DNA from: Morinoia aosen
Taxonomy: Eukaryota; Arthropoda; Malacostraca; Amphipoda; Talitridae
NCBI GenBank assembly: GCA_030386875.1
Contig: CM059575.1
Span: forward strand, 14,160,293-14,224,292
DNA: 64,000 nucleotides
Direction: 5' to 3'
Numbering within the stretch: position 1 is the first letter of the stretch; the number at the start of each line of letters is the position of its first letter. Below the pieces are notes generated by a model. It did no database searches and was not told the origin of the DNA. It saw only the letters and a program-made list of their open reading frames with translations. The position numbers and the translations under genes were made by a program. This document shows positions 1-11,024 of the stretch, piece by piece.

Positions 1-602
1 AAAATTTACCCAAGATATTTCAATGTCTTGGTTTCAATTCTAAAGAATGGATTTTGCCGAGTTGAAATGTCCAGGTTAATTTTGATTAATAACTTATTTA
101 TGTTAGCAGCTCAAAAAGACCAACTACCGAAAAATCCTATCAGCATTTAATTAAGACGCACATTTCAATGAAAAGTGGTGTTGTGCTGTTGTTATATGAT
201 CACTGGAGTTTGGAACTGGAAGGTAAGAAATTAAACATTTAATATAATTTAAAAAGGATGGCTCAATACTAACTTTTTCACTGGATGAAGTTGCATCGCT
301 TTATCAAAGCTTTGAAACCAGATACAATTAGAACAGTTCAAATTTGATATGCTAGTTCCATGGGAAAATGCTGTTGACTCGCCTTAAATTTAAAATATAA
401 AGGAAATACAAAATAGGTATATGATGTGCTACAATTCAATGCCGAAAAATGACATACTGCTTATTTTCAATTTTATTAATACCTTGAAGCTTTTCATTCC
501 AAAAAGGTGACCTAAACCTTGTAGTAGGGTGCTATCAGCTTCAGTTGTATCTAAATTTCTGTGTGTAAATTAATCTGGAAGTAGGATGTGATCTCAAGTT
601 TT
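1..602. other. AT-rich sequence, nothing recognised
   Basis: AT-rich sequence with no long open frame and no repeat that I could match elsewhere in the window. I see no gene here. Confidence 0.5.
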
Positions 603-627
603 ACCAGGTTTACAATAAATAAAAATT

Positions 628-1298
628 TGGTCAAATTTTACTTTAATGTTGTCAACAATTTTCATAATTTTGTTGCTATAGATAAGTAATATAGTCAATT
701 TTAAGACGTTTTACACGAATGACAATGTGCTCGCAAATGCTTAGTTTTCGAGTTATTTAAGTTTGAAGTTATACGAGCGGTGCTCCTGAATGGCCTTTTT
801 TGCGCAATTTCAGAGTTGAAATGGAAGCTAAGCGTAGCTAACCCCCTATTACAAACGTAAAGAGGTTGGGTTGTGGGAGTAGCTACAGTTCTGATACTGA
901 AAATTATAAATAAACGTTTGTAGTGACCTCTGTTTACATCGGCTCCAAGATGGCGGACGCCATATTGGGTACCGGGTGGCCGTCATTGGAGATGATATAA
1001 ACGGACGTCACTAGAAACCTTCATTTACATTTTCACCAGAAGAACAGTGGCTACTTCTCACGACCCAACCTCTTTACGTTTGTAATAGGGGGTTAGCTTA
1101 CGCTATTAATTAAATTACGCTTGTGCAAGCTTGCTTCCCTGGCGCGCACAAGCCAACTTCATAGTTGAATAATTTGAAAATAACGCATCTGCGCGCACAA
1201 TGTCATTCATGTAAAATGTTTTTAAATGTGTTCCTTAATTGATTGTAGCAATGAAATTATGATAATCGTTGACAACATTAAAGTAAAATTTGACCAGA
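628..1298. repeat. Long inverted repeat (foldback) with a MITE in its loop
   Basis: The arms at about 628-830 and 1105-1298 are reverse complements with mismatches. The best stretch is a 27-bp identity at about 629-656 and 1270-1296 (core GTCAAATTTTACTTTAATG). The loop is occupied by the palindromic MITE at 831-1104, so the MITE probably inserted into an older foldback element. No coding potential was seen. Confidence 0.7.
831..1104. mobile_element. Palindromic MITE of about 275 bp
   Basis: The terminal inverted repeats are about 40 bp. The left begins AGCGTAGCTAACCCCCTATT and the right is its near-perfect reverse complement, ending GGGGGTTAGCTTACGCT. The copy has no open frame and is non-autonomous. 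Flanking TA dinucleotides are compatible with a TA target site, but a one-base offset between the two ends leaves the exact boundary open. Superfamily is not assigned. Confidence 0.7.
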
Positions 1299-1482
1299 AC
1301 TTCGCTGGTATTGTTCAAAATTTGAGCAAATATTCATAACACACTAGGCCTAATCGATTTTCAATTTTTTTTTCTTGAATCATGGTAATCACATCAAATA
1401 AACAACTTTTCTTCTATGCCATTTTTGGTGCAAATGAGTATTTACTTAACATTACCTTAAAATTACTTTACTGGAAAATTAC

Positions 1483-2209
1483 GGTTAATGTGTAGCGTTT
1501 GGTAGGACCGATTTTCCAGTTTTTGGGGCCTAAACATAGTTAAATAGGTTAAAATAAACAAGTGTTCTGCTATGCTTTTTCCGTCGCAAATGAGTATTTA
1601 ATGAGTTATAGCGGTAGGTTTAGTTTCGTCTTTGAGGGCGAATGCGCTCGAATAAAGAGCTACTAATTGATTTTCAAATTTGTGTTGCTTGAAACATGGT
1701 AATGACATTGAAATATACCACTTTTCTTCTATACTCTTTTTGCTGCAAATAGGTATTTTACGAGTTTAGAGCTGTAGGTTTTTTTTGCGCAATTGAGCTG
1801 TTAGAGTATGTTTGAATACTTTGTATTTTATTATTAGCTCACCCCGCAGAGCTTGCGGAGCCTGAACTCACTTCTAGTATCTTTTATTTAATAACACAAT
1901 AGAAATTATCACCCACAAATAACGAATTATAGCAGTATGTTAAATTTTGTCGTCGATGGTAGGAACCGCTCGAGCATTCGAGCGCGTCGGATCAGAGCGT
2001 CCATGACAGTGTTGCCAGACATGCGGTAGATGAATTATTTTCCGCTTCTAACACTAGAGTTGCCGTAACTAATTTACCGCTATAACTCGTAAAATACTCA
2101 TTTGTGACAGAAAGTGCATAGAAGTAAACTTGTTTATTTCGATCTAATTAACCATGTTATTGCACCAAAAATTCAAATGTTGATTCTTACCAAACGCTAC
2201 ACACTTACC
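1483..2209. mobile_element. Foldback DNA element, copy 1, perfect 8-bp target duplication
   Basis: A 727-bp element with long inverted repeats. The left end reads GGTTAATGTGTAGCG and the right end, reverse complemented, reads GGTAAGTGTGTAGCG; similarity continues inward for well over 100 bp. It is flanked on both sides by AAAATTAC (1475-1482 and 2210-2217), a perfect 8-bp target duplication. A related copy lies at 45712-46706. The sequence just left of it (about 1330-1480) resembles the arm, so older copies may be stacked here. No transposase frame is present. Confidence 0.75.
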
Positions 2210-2239
2210 AAAATTACTTGCTTACATTACTTTACCTGG

Positions 2240-2971
2240 AAATTACAGACCCATTACACTGGCTGACACTGTATGTAAGATTTTTTGTGGTATTTTGAAT
2301 GAGAGAATGAAACATTTAGCTGAGGAATTAGGAGTCCTGGGAGAAGAACAGAATGGTTTTACGCAAGATAGACGTGGGGAAGATAATCTGTTTGTAGTGA
2401 GTGAAATAATTAAGCAAATTAGTAAGGAGGATAAGAAGGTATATTCAGCATTCCTGGATATTGAGAAAGTATATGACGGAGTGGATTGTGGTACGCTGTT
2501 TGAAATTTTGAGGAAAGTTGTGTTAAGCCAAACGATAGTAAACATTGTACAAAGTCTGTATGAGAACACAAGCGCTATCTACAGGTTTGGAAATTTGGAA
2601 ACAGGGCAAGTGAGGAGTGTTAAAGGAGTTAGGCAGGGCTGTACTCTGTCTCCCCTGTTGTTTGGATGGTACACAGAAGAATTAGCAGTTTGACTCAGAA
2701 TGAGAAGCTTAGAATTGAAAGTTGGTAAGGAGAGACTCAGTTGTTTGTTGTATGCTGATGATATTGTGGTTAGTGAATGTGGACATGAACTACAAAGGAG
2801 GCTTAACATTGTGAATGGATATAGTACAGATCTCAAGATAAACTTTGATGCTGATATAAGTAAGGTTATGATTATAAATAGAGATGAGACTGATAGACAC
2901 AGACTGTGGGATATTGGGGAAATCAGAATAGGTAAAACAAAAGGATACAATTATCTAGGTTGTATGATAAG
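2240..2971 (+). pseudogene. LINE reverse transcriptase fragment, truncated at both ends
   Basis: This is a decayed copy of the RT domain of the LINE at 32.6-36.1 kb. Similarity starts abruptly at the motif before the fingers region (about 2240) and stops at about 2971, in the thumb region. Two open pieces (2295-2693 and 2700-3008) contain recognisable RT motif A (FLDIEKVYDG), motif B (GVRQGCTLSPLLF) and motif C (LLYADD). A stop codon follows EELAV at about 2691, with another interruption nearby. Both ends are missing, so it is not a simple 5'-truncated insertion. It is non-functional. Confidence 0.9.
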
Positions 2972-3009
2972 TGTGATAATTATATTATTAAGTGGGATAA
3001 TCCCATAAA

Positions 3010-4465
3010 AATTGACAGTTATATACTTATGTATAAAGAGTTTGAAGATTTTCAACAATTTCTTTCTCCAATAATCAGAAATTTGCTGCGGCTTATTGGA
3101 AATATTTCTGTTAGTGGATCTAACAATCCACCGGTGTCTACTAGTTTCTAGTCTGTTTATTTGTTCATGTGATGAACTGTTGCTCTTATAGTAGGAAGAT
3201 GTTAAGACAAGGTCTTTGCTGAACATTAGTTAAGAGTCCATTTTGGACAGGTTATATTAGGAATTTAGGCAACTTTTTGGCAGTAATGCGTTGGTTGCTG
3301 CTTTTAGTATTAAGTATTTTAAGTAGTAACAAACTTGGACCTTATTTAAACCTGTGTTATTGAGTGTATTATTGACTCAAACTGCTCATTATTGGCCGGT
3401 TGCTCACATGTTGATGACATTCATTATGTAGAAAATAGGTAGTCATTTTTTGATGTTGATGGTAGTAAAAAATAGTAAAAACCATTGAAATTTGGAAATG
3501 AAATATATCAGTAGACATCCTGACATTCATATTTTTCTTTTCATGTATCTGGTAGTATTGTTCTCAAAAATCTATATCCATTGAGCTATCTATGAGCTAT
3601 CTATATCCATAATGATAGCTCATCATGGGGGACTTTTGTTAGTTATGATATTAGAATTAGGGAAATATTGCTCATATATATCCAGTTATCATCCAAACTG
3701 TAGCACCGTTTAATTTCATGCCAAATTTGAGTTCTGCACACTTAATGACTTTGTACAGTATTCCATTAAGGACACCGTCTGGGTAGGAGAAAAGTCTGTT
3801 ATTTATGAATGGATTTCTGTGAAATTTTTACAGTAGGTGTGAAATGATGCAAAGATCATTTGTTAATTCGACAAAACTTTTGTATCTGCACTTGATTTTT
3901 TTTATTTCGAAAAATATGATAAAATAGGATTTTTAAAAATCTATTTTCTTCTACAATTTTGAAGTTACAGAACCAGAACTTCGTTTTTAGATTGCTTATA
4001 TGTCTATATAACCATAAGGGGTTACGAATTTTGATAACTTTTTTTGTGGATTATGGGAATATTTTTTTTTTAAATGTGACTTTTTTCATTTTTTTTCATG
4101 TCGTGTTATTTTCAAAAAATTGATGTAGCAAAAAATGTATCCCCTTATGGATACACCTTGCTAAGCCCTATCGAATGGTATCTAAACCATTCTTGTATCT
4201 CTAAAATTGTGGAAGAAGTAGCATTTGAGAAACCAATTATCAAGTTTCCAGAAAAACGTGTTTTTTCACAAAAAAATTGTTTTTCTAATTATCTTTTGAA
4301 CTACAAGATTTTCTACAATGAACTCTTAAGCGTTTGTAGCGCTTTTTAAGCCCTTTCGATTGATATAATTTACATTGCTGTAGCTCTGTAACTCTGGGAA
4401 AAAATATACAACAAAAGACAATACATGTAATTTTTCAAAATAACCACCTTTTTTATTTTTTCATT
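3010..4465. other. Intergenic AT-rich stretch
   Basis: The only open frames are short and low-complexity, for example 83 codons at 4098-4349 in a T-rich stretch. A small local repetition of gagctatctat occurs around 3585-3610. I see no gene or classifiable element. Confidence 0.5.
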
Positions 4466-4585
4466 TGTGTGCGCAGTTTTGCGTATGTTGTTTAGTACGT
4501 ATGCCAGTGCAACGCCCTGGTGGGTTGTCGCATTGCGTATGCGTGGTCAGCAAAACCGAGAAGGTATATATGGATGTGTCCGGCT
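4466..4585 (+). repeat. 5' LTR, first part
   Basis: About 120 bp that match the 3' LTR at 16962-17081 with few differences, including the shared stretch GTACGTATGCCAGTGCAACG. The last nine bases, TGTCCGGCT (4577-4585), are repeated as TGCCCGGCT after the inserted transposon. They are therefore the target duplication of that transposon rather than the LTR boundary. A TATATA run near 4566 could be part of the LTR promoter. Confidence 0.85.
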
Positions 4586-5670
4586 GCACATACGTTAAAG
4601 TTGCTCCACTCAGTGTGCGTCAGCGAGTCTGTGTACGTGCATGGCTAGTCTACGTCACCAAAAACCACGCCCATTTCAACAGCTGCCACGCGTCGCTGCG
4701 TAACATAATTGTAGTACGAACATTTATTATGGTGTGTACTTAGCCATTGGAGTATCATTTAATAGTGGATTAAAATACTCTATGTTTCATTGTACACTTG
4801 AGCGTCTCAGTCGTCTTAAACGACACATATTATATGAGTTAGACCAAATAAAAGCACAGTTACTGTGATTCTACCGTGTCATAATGTATCGTTCGTATGT
4901 CACGATGTATTGTTTACAGTGCAAATCACTTTAGTTTATATAATTAATATGTAGTTCATTCGAACAATTAACCCATTCTTTATAAGTGAATAAAAGTATT
5001 TTATTCACTGAAAAAGCGAATAAGAGTATTTTAACTGGTTCATTATAATATGAATTAAATTAAAGTATTCAAGTGCTGAAGCGTTCTGTAAGATGCCTTT
5101 CATGCACATTGACGCCAAATGAATTCGGTTAATTTAATTTTACAAATTCAGTGGAAAACTTGATGTGCTCATATCAGTATATTTAATAGCCACTTCCTTC
5201 TAGTTTAATACCATACGATTTTGGTCGCAAAGTCCAAATTAAAGGAACTTGGATACTTTCATTGGCGATAAAGAAAACTGCACGCTAAAACGAGAAGTAA
5301 TGAATGTCATAAATTTCATCCCAAATGTTTCACCTTTTCAGTTTCCCTCTGGAAATAGTCCCCCTTCTCCTGTCATATATGCAGTGTTGGGCCCGCAACT
5401 TTTAAAATGTTGCGGCGCAACCGTAACCGCAACACTACAAAAAAAGTTGCGACGCAACCGCAACAATAACTTTGGAAAAACTAAAGTTGCGATCGCAACC
5501 GCAACTTTTTAATTATCAAATATAATTTCAATAAAATATTATTCAATTTTTTTAGGTATATATTGCTATGAATTGATATAATAAGATATTCAAAATAATG
5601 CATTGTTTTACTAAAAAAAATAGATCGAGTAAATGTGTGGACTAGAATTGAATGAAATATCATGACTCTG

Positions 5671-6085
5671 AAAGAAACGTTTTATTTGTAAATATAGCAT
5701 GGAAAAAAAATGAAATCAATTTTCTAATAATAATAACGGTAAAAAGGTACCTAGCTAGTAGGTATAATTTCATAGGAGTTCCATATATATATTGCAAAAA
5801 ATGAGAAAGAAAGAAACGTTTCATTTGTAAATATAGCATGAACAATAAAATGAATCCCATTTTCTAATAATAATGTTTAAAAGGTACCTAGCTAGTAGCT
5901 ATAATTTCATTGGAGTTCCGTATATATAATCCAAAAAAATGAGAAAGAAAGAAACGTTTCATTCGTAAATATAGCATGAACAATAAAATGAATCCCATTT
6001 TCTAATTATTATATTGAAAAGGTACCAAGTTAGTAGCTATATTTTCATAGGAGTTCCGTATATATGTAGAAAAAAATAGAAAACA
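5671..6085. repeat. Three tandem 139-bp units
   Basis: Units start at 5671, 5810 and 5948, each beginning AAAGAAACGTTT and containing AGGTACC followed by a GGAGTTCC block. Spacing is 139 and 138 bp. They lie wholly within the hAT-like element and could be an internal expansion or a captured minisatellite. Confidence 0.8.
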
Positions 6086-6421
6086 GAAAAGCGCAGAAGA
6101 TTCGTACAGCCTATATGATGCATAAAGAAAAACCATACACATGCTTCTATAATATATGATATTCCTCTGCTTTTTGTTGTTCCTCTGTCATGATTTAATC
6201 TGGTTCATGATCACAATGTGACAATGTCAATGCACTGTAATGACGATCAACGTTGCCTTTCAAAAATGTTAATATTTCGAAATGTTTGTCTGAAAGCCGA
6301 GCACGTCGTGGTCTCAAAATTTATTTGCCTGAGAGAACAGTCGTTCGACCGCAGCGCTCGATGGGATTGGCGTGTTAAATTGGATGAACGAAGCGACAAA
6401 TTCACTTGAAGGAAACATCGC

Positions 6422-6670
6422 TTAGTGAACGTAAGGGTGGCTAGTTCTGTTGATTACTGCCTGTTTCAGCCAATCATTGACTTTTTTCAACGAACTTTTC
6501 TTCGTTTTTTCCTTGTCATCCGATATCATTACGACGTTGAGGAAGTCATCTTCGTCATCTACGTCCTCGGCACTACTCTCCTTAGCTGAAATACTATTTT
6601 CCGATCTGTAATTAAGATGGGCGATTAGTTTTTTGTTATTAACTCCACTTTTTGTACTTCGTCTAGCCAT
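6422..6670 (-). pseudogene. Possible N-terminal piece of the nested hAT element's protein
   Basis: An 82-codon minus-strand frame begins with ATG at 6670 (MARRSTKSG) and has mixed, soluble composition: a basic start, an acidic stretch EDVDDEDDF and then a lysine-rich segment. That is more protein-like than the surrounding frames. It has no zinc finger or catalytic motif, so assignment to a transposase rests only on its position inside a hAT-ended element. It may be a chance frame. Confidence 0.3.
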
Positions 6671-8233
6671 TTTAGCTTTAAATGTGATTGCAGAGAGGAC
6701 GCCAGGATAAAATCGTCGTTGTGAAGTACATTGGGAAATCGCAACATCTAGCTATGTAGATTTGCCGTATAACACGTAATTTTACACTTACAACTCACAT
6801 CGTTCCTAATAACATATGTCATATAATGAGTTACATTAAATATACTTACATACAGTAAGCAAATTGTATGTGTATCACTGTATCGCCTAATGCTAATAAT
6901 GAACAGTTGCCTAAACCGTACTGAACAGTACGGTTTAGTTTTAAACGAGAATGAAACGCGTAATAAACTTCATTGAAGTAATTTTGGAAATTAAATTACC
7001 ATCGAGATGTAGCGGTTGCGAGTTGCAGCCTGACACGTCGAAAATTGTTGCGATCGCAACAGATTTACAACTTTCCAAAAATTGTTGAGGCGCAACCGCA
7101 ACGCAACAGAAAAAGTTGCGATCGCAATTGCGGCCGCAACTTGTTGCGGCGCAACTGCCCAACACTGTAGATATGACATAAAAATATGATGATTCATCAA
7201 TACCGATTTTTTTCAGTTGCTCTGGCCATAAGATAGTTTTTAAAGAATATTAAAGCTCGTGGCCATACTATTTAATGCTACCAAGTTAGCTATTTTTTAT
7301 GTCTTCACGTGACAACTATGATAGACGATATTTAATGTCATTTTCAAAACTTCTTACATAAGTAATGAAAAAAAACATTCTAAATGAAGATATTTGCATG
7401 TAGTATTATTTATTTGTATATGTGAAACATGCTTTCATTTTTTATTATGAATTTAGTTACGATCGCTTTTCAACTTTTCAACTCCACGACATATTTTCAG
7501 TTCTTCGCGTGTTTAAATAAAATAGAATTCGTTCAACATTTTTTACTGCAAAAGGAAAATCGCTAAAATTCTATGCCTCTGTCAACCTATAAAATGCAAA
7601 TTTTCGATGCAACTATCATCTTTGCACTGAAAAAGCTAGCCTGCTGGTGATCGTTATTTCTACAAAACAAAATATCGCTCCTCTATAGTCGTTTTACAAT
7701 GAGAATTTTGTGTTTACTATGTCTGCTTCTACTTGAACAATTGGTTGTCATTTTCTATCAATGTGATCGTTTAAAAATATGATTTAATTCATTTTTCAGC
7801 CCGAAGGTGATAATAGTTTCATCGAAGCGTTGCATTTTTTTAGATTGATAGAGGTCTAAAATTTTAACGATTGACATTTTGCAGTAGAAAATATCACGAT
7901 TGCTTCATTGAGCAAACTTCTATACTAATACATCTAAAACATATGAAAGACAACTTTTTTGAAAGCATTATTGCTTGCTATGAAACACTACTGAATTGCT
8001 GAATTTTGCACATTTCTAAATATACATATTAAGTGATAAATTTTTCATTCATTTTAAATATTATGCAAGTGCATAACGAAGTGCATTGCGGCATCTGGTC
8101 ACTCATAGTTGGACGATACAACGACTTCTGGCAATGAGTTCATCAACTCTGGACCAGTGCACATGACGAACCCTACACGCACACGGCCGCTGCAACACAC
8201 GCACACAGAGTGGAGCAACTTTGACGTGGGTGC

Positions 8234-8318
8234 TGCCCGGCTGGTAAAGTCGCATTTGGTAGTGTGTTAACTCTCTACCCAAGTATACTCACAAGCTCTC
8301 CCGGACTTTCTATATCCT
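8234..8318 (+). repeat. 5' LTR, second part, and probable primer-binding region
   Basis: From 8243 to about 8270 the sequence matches the 3' LTR (GGTAAAGTCGCATTTG and GTGTGTTAA). It then continues without a match because the 3' LTR is truncated or diverged. A primer-binding site should start with TGG; candidates are TGGGCGTGACAC near 8319 and TGGTGGCACAG near 8331. I cannot decide which tRNA would prime, so the LTR end is approximate. Confidence 0.5.
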
Positions 8319-8628
8319 TGGGCGTGACACTGGTGGCACAGTCTGTGGTGAATTTACGACTCCGTGTGTAAGTAGCACAGAAAATAAGGAGGTTTTAAGG
8401 AAGTCAAGAAGATATAGCATTCGACGAGAAACCTACGGAAGTTTTAAACGAAGTGCCAGTGACTTCAGCACATTAACACGGCGGAGACGATAACTGATAA
8501 CTACAACGAAATCAAGAGAACGACGGTGAGGATCGTCTGGTGACGAGAATAATTGTAACTTCTACGAAAGGAGGTCTGCGCATCTCTCCGTGACAAGTGG
8601 ATCAGTTTTGTAATAACGACGATATACT

Positions 8629-8850
8629 ATGGACAACGGGTCCATCACCGGAAGGGAAGTCCGCGAAGCGTATCCTTACGTGTTCCGCTTTGTCCTGCGA
8701 CGTGTTTCAGAAGAAAGGCTGCGGGATCCGTACGATCTGGAGTTCTACGTCCCACTTGGTGAGGCCTACAAGGTACATCTGTCTTTGCGAAAGGAAGGCG
8801 ATTTCTTTGACGTGATCCTTTGCGTAAACTTCCACCGAGATCGGCAGTAG
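8629..8850 (+). CDS. Small ORF in the Gypsy leader (73 codons), unknown function
   Basis: This ORF starts at an ATG in MDNGSITGREV and ends at TAG (8848-8850), about 700 bp upstream of gag and outside the gag frame. Its composition is that of a compact soluble protein with an acidic and basic mix, unlike the AT-rich noise elsewhere, and base composition over it is GC-richer. No family is recognised. It may be a leader peptide or an extra protein of the retrotransposon, or a chance open frame in a structured leader. Confidence 0.35.
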   Translation: MDNGSITGREVREAYPYVFRFVLRRVSEERLRDPYDLEFYVPLGEAYKVHLSLRKEGDFFDVILCVNFHRDRQ

Positions 8851-9111
8851 GAGTGCCGTGGCAGTCTGCGAGGTTCGTTTCATCAGTGCAAGTGTGGTTG
8901 GACTTTCTACATACGACGCCAGTGATCCAACATCTACGGCGACGTAGTGCGAGGTGTGTGTGGTACCGTGTTGCGTATTGCACAGTGAATCTTGAACAGT
9001 GTTGTTGAACAACAACAGTGAGCGTTGTTGGTGACGTGAAGTGTGGGACTTCGAACGAACATAGACTCTGCGCGTTCAGTCAAGTGCAAGCGTTGCTGCT
9101 CGACCGTCTCC

Positions 9112-9235
9112 AAGCGCTACAGCGTGTGACCTTGGCATCAGCAGTTGCTTCAACTGGGCGGCAGTGGCAGTGCGCGCTACAGCGCGTGACCTTGGCATCA
9201 GCTGTGTCGTCAACTGGGCTGCAGCGGCTGTGCGT
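9112..9235 (+). repeat. Tandem ~61-bp duplication in the Gypsy leader
   Basis: Two adjacent units each contain the words GTGACCTTGGCATCAGC and TCAACTGGGC followed by a GCAG-rich stretch. They lie between the leader ORF and gag. The GC-rich repeated design would suit an RNA packaging or translation element, but that role is inference. Confidence 0.7.
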
Positions 9236-9554
9236 GCTGCAAAGACCTGAGTTGAGTACCGAACATTTTCAGAGTTTGGTTGTTTTTTATGTATCAAGGT
9301 CGGATTCTCTGCAGCTGTGCTCTGAGTCACTTTCCAATCTTTGTGATCGGTATAGTTTTATTCTTGTTCAGATTTCATAGCACTTTCTTCTATTTGTTGA
9401 TCGATTTGGCTAGTGTTAATTTCTGTGTCAGTAGGATGGTTTGAGTCTTTAAATAATTACCTAATTTTTGAAATGGATTTCTAACGTGTCATTATTTTTA
9501 TTTTTGTGAGGAGTAATTTCGGCGGTGTAACACTTTTTCTTGTTGTGACATGCG

Positions 9555-10982
9555 ATGTCAGACTCTGATTCCGAGAGTGAGTTTATTCGTTCTGCTGCAA
9601 CTACGACTTGTAGCGGGCGTGTATCAGTGCCGAAATTTAGTACTACGATTCCTATTACGACAGTTATGTCAGGACCGGTGCCTACGACAGTTGTGTCTAA
9701 CGTCATGACAACTCAAACTGTAACGTTCAGTACACCGAGTGTAACTACAATGACTACTACTAGTGGTCATACTGATAGTGGTGGAGCAACCACGACGTTG
9801 CAAAGGGGCAGTACCATACTGTCAAGCGCCGAACTACCGTTGTTTCGAGGCCGAAAACGAAGAGAAGATCTAGACTTTTGTGAGACAAAAACATTTCGTA
9901 CTCACGTTGCTAACCTAAAGGCGTGCATGTCTTTACTTCCCAACATCACGTCCGACGAAGCTAAGAAGGAATTGCTCGTACGAAGCGCACACATGAGTGT
10001 AGGTGACTTCAACGGTGTAGTTGCTAAACTAGTGCATCCTGATGTTAACTATTCTTTCGACCAGGTTGTGGAAATTCTGGGAGATATTTATATCTCAAAG
10101 GGCGAGCGATCCGTACATGCGCTAGCTTGTGATTTAAATCAGCTCCGGCTCTTGCGAAATGAAGGATTAGCTGCTCAATTAGTGACTGCGTTGGCTAAGA
10201 TCCGGAAATTGAGCGACCATATTTTAACTAGTCCAGACGTAGCGTTACAAAGACATCCTTTTGTCGTCGCTAGTGCGAATGCATATGAATTAAACAAGTT
10301 TGCAGGAGATTTGGTTGTTTTCAGTTTAGCTACAGCAATTTTAGCTCCATTGTTGGAGGGAAATTTTTCCAAAAAAATCTTTTCGCGGCCATTTTTAACA
10401 TCTGAAGAGCTACAAGCTCGTATTGTCTCCGCTGTGCGGAGTCATCCTGAAAGTAAACCAATCATTGCGCACAAGCCTGGTGCACAGTACTCGTACCCGA
10501 CTAGAGACACTTACCTAGTGGCAGTGCCGGACGAGACCGTGTGTGACGAGCAGGAATCGTTTTCCGACGTTTTCTATAACTCACAACACACTAATCGACG
10601 TTTTCAGGGACGGAGACCGTTTTTACGACAAGGTTGGAGACCTGCGAGGTTTTCGCGAGGAAGACAGCATGCCTATATTGGCGATAGAGCTTTAGGTTCA
10701 ATGGAGTGTAACGAGGCGTTCGTGGAGAACCCACAACAGAATAATAGTGAACGGACAAAACAACAACAGCCCTTCTGCTCACTATGTAATACCCCTGGTC
10801 ACGTACAAAAGAAGTGTGTGAAACAGCGAGGTCAGGGTAAACCGGGTTTCCGAGGTACTACTTGCTATAAGTGTGGTAAGCTAGTGCACGTTGCTCGTGA
10901 ATGTCATTCACGCGGTAGAGGCCGCGGAAGGGGAGAAGCGTATTACGCTGCAGCTTTTGAGAGTGATGATTTTTTAGAATAA
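9555..10982 (+). CDS. gag: Gag polyprotein of the Gypsy element
   Basis: A 475-codon intact frame from an ATG (MSDSDSESEF) to TAA. The first ~85 residues are Ser/Thr-rich and probably disordered; a capsid-like globular part follows. Near the C-terminus are two zinc knuckles of the C-X2-C-X4-H-X4-C type: CSLCNTPGHVQKKC (about residue 406) and CYKCGKLVHVARECH (about residue 435). An Arg/Gly-rich tail follows. Gag packages genomic RNA and forms the particle. This is the only intact main ORF of the element. The same frame continues into pol after a single TAA. Confidence 0.93.
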   Translation: MSDSDSESEFIRSAATTTCSGRVSVPKFSTTIPITTVMSGPVPTTVVSNVMTTQTVTFSTPSVTTMTTTSGHTDSGGATTTLQRGSTILSSAELPLFRGRKRREDLDFCETKTFRTHVANLKACMSLLPNITSDEAKKELLVRSAHMSVGDFNGVVAKLVHPDVNYSFDQVVEILGDIYISKGERSVHALACDLNQLRLLRNEGLAAQLVTALAKIRKLSDHILTSPDVALQRHPFVVASANAYELNKFAGDLVVFSLATAILAPLLEGNFSKKIFSRPFLTSEELQARIVSAVRSHPESKPIIAHKPGAQYSYPTRDTYLVAVPDETVCDEQESFSDVFYNSQHTNRRFQGRRPFLRQGWRPARFSRGRQHAYIGDRALGSMECNEAFVENPQQNNSERTKQQQPFCSLCNTPGHVQKKCVKQRGQGKPGFRGTTCYKCGKLVHVARECHSRGRGRGRGEAYYAAAFESDDFLE

Positions 10983-11024
10983 AATCAGACGAAATGGGAA
11001 TTTTTAGAGAGGGAATTTTTACCA

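Larger units (their letters stand above)
5382..7167. mobile_element. hAT-like DNA transposon nested in family M copy A
   Basis: A 1786-bp element whose termini are CAGTGTTGGGC on the left and GCCCAACACTG on the right, a typical hAT end. Subterminal arrays of GTTGCG/CGCAAC words sit at both ends. The flanking octamers are CATATATG (5374-5381) and TAGATATG (7168-7175), six of eight matching, and the equivalent place in the copy at 62.1 kb is unoccupied. Inside are three 139-bp tandem units and one plausible frame on the minus strand (6670-6422). No complete transposase is present. Confidence 0.8.
4586..8233. mobile_element. Non-autonomous DNA transposon 'family M', copy A, inside the LTR
   Basis: The ends match as inverted repeats: left GCACATACGTTAAAGTTGC, right (reverse complement) GCACCCACGTCAAAGTTGC, with matching sequence for about 35 bp and then two different subterminal regions. 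I call these end type 1 (left) and end type 2 (right). It is flanked by a 9-bp duplication, TGTCCGGCT at 4577-4585 and TGCCCGGCT at 8234-8242. The 3' LTR carries the unoccupied site TGCCCGGCT at 17073-17081. Without the hAT nested at 5382-7167 the copy is about 1.86 kb. No transposase is encoded. A 9-bp duplication suggests a Mutator-like or Merlin-like element, but the superfamily is unproven. Confidence 0.8.
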
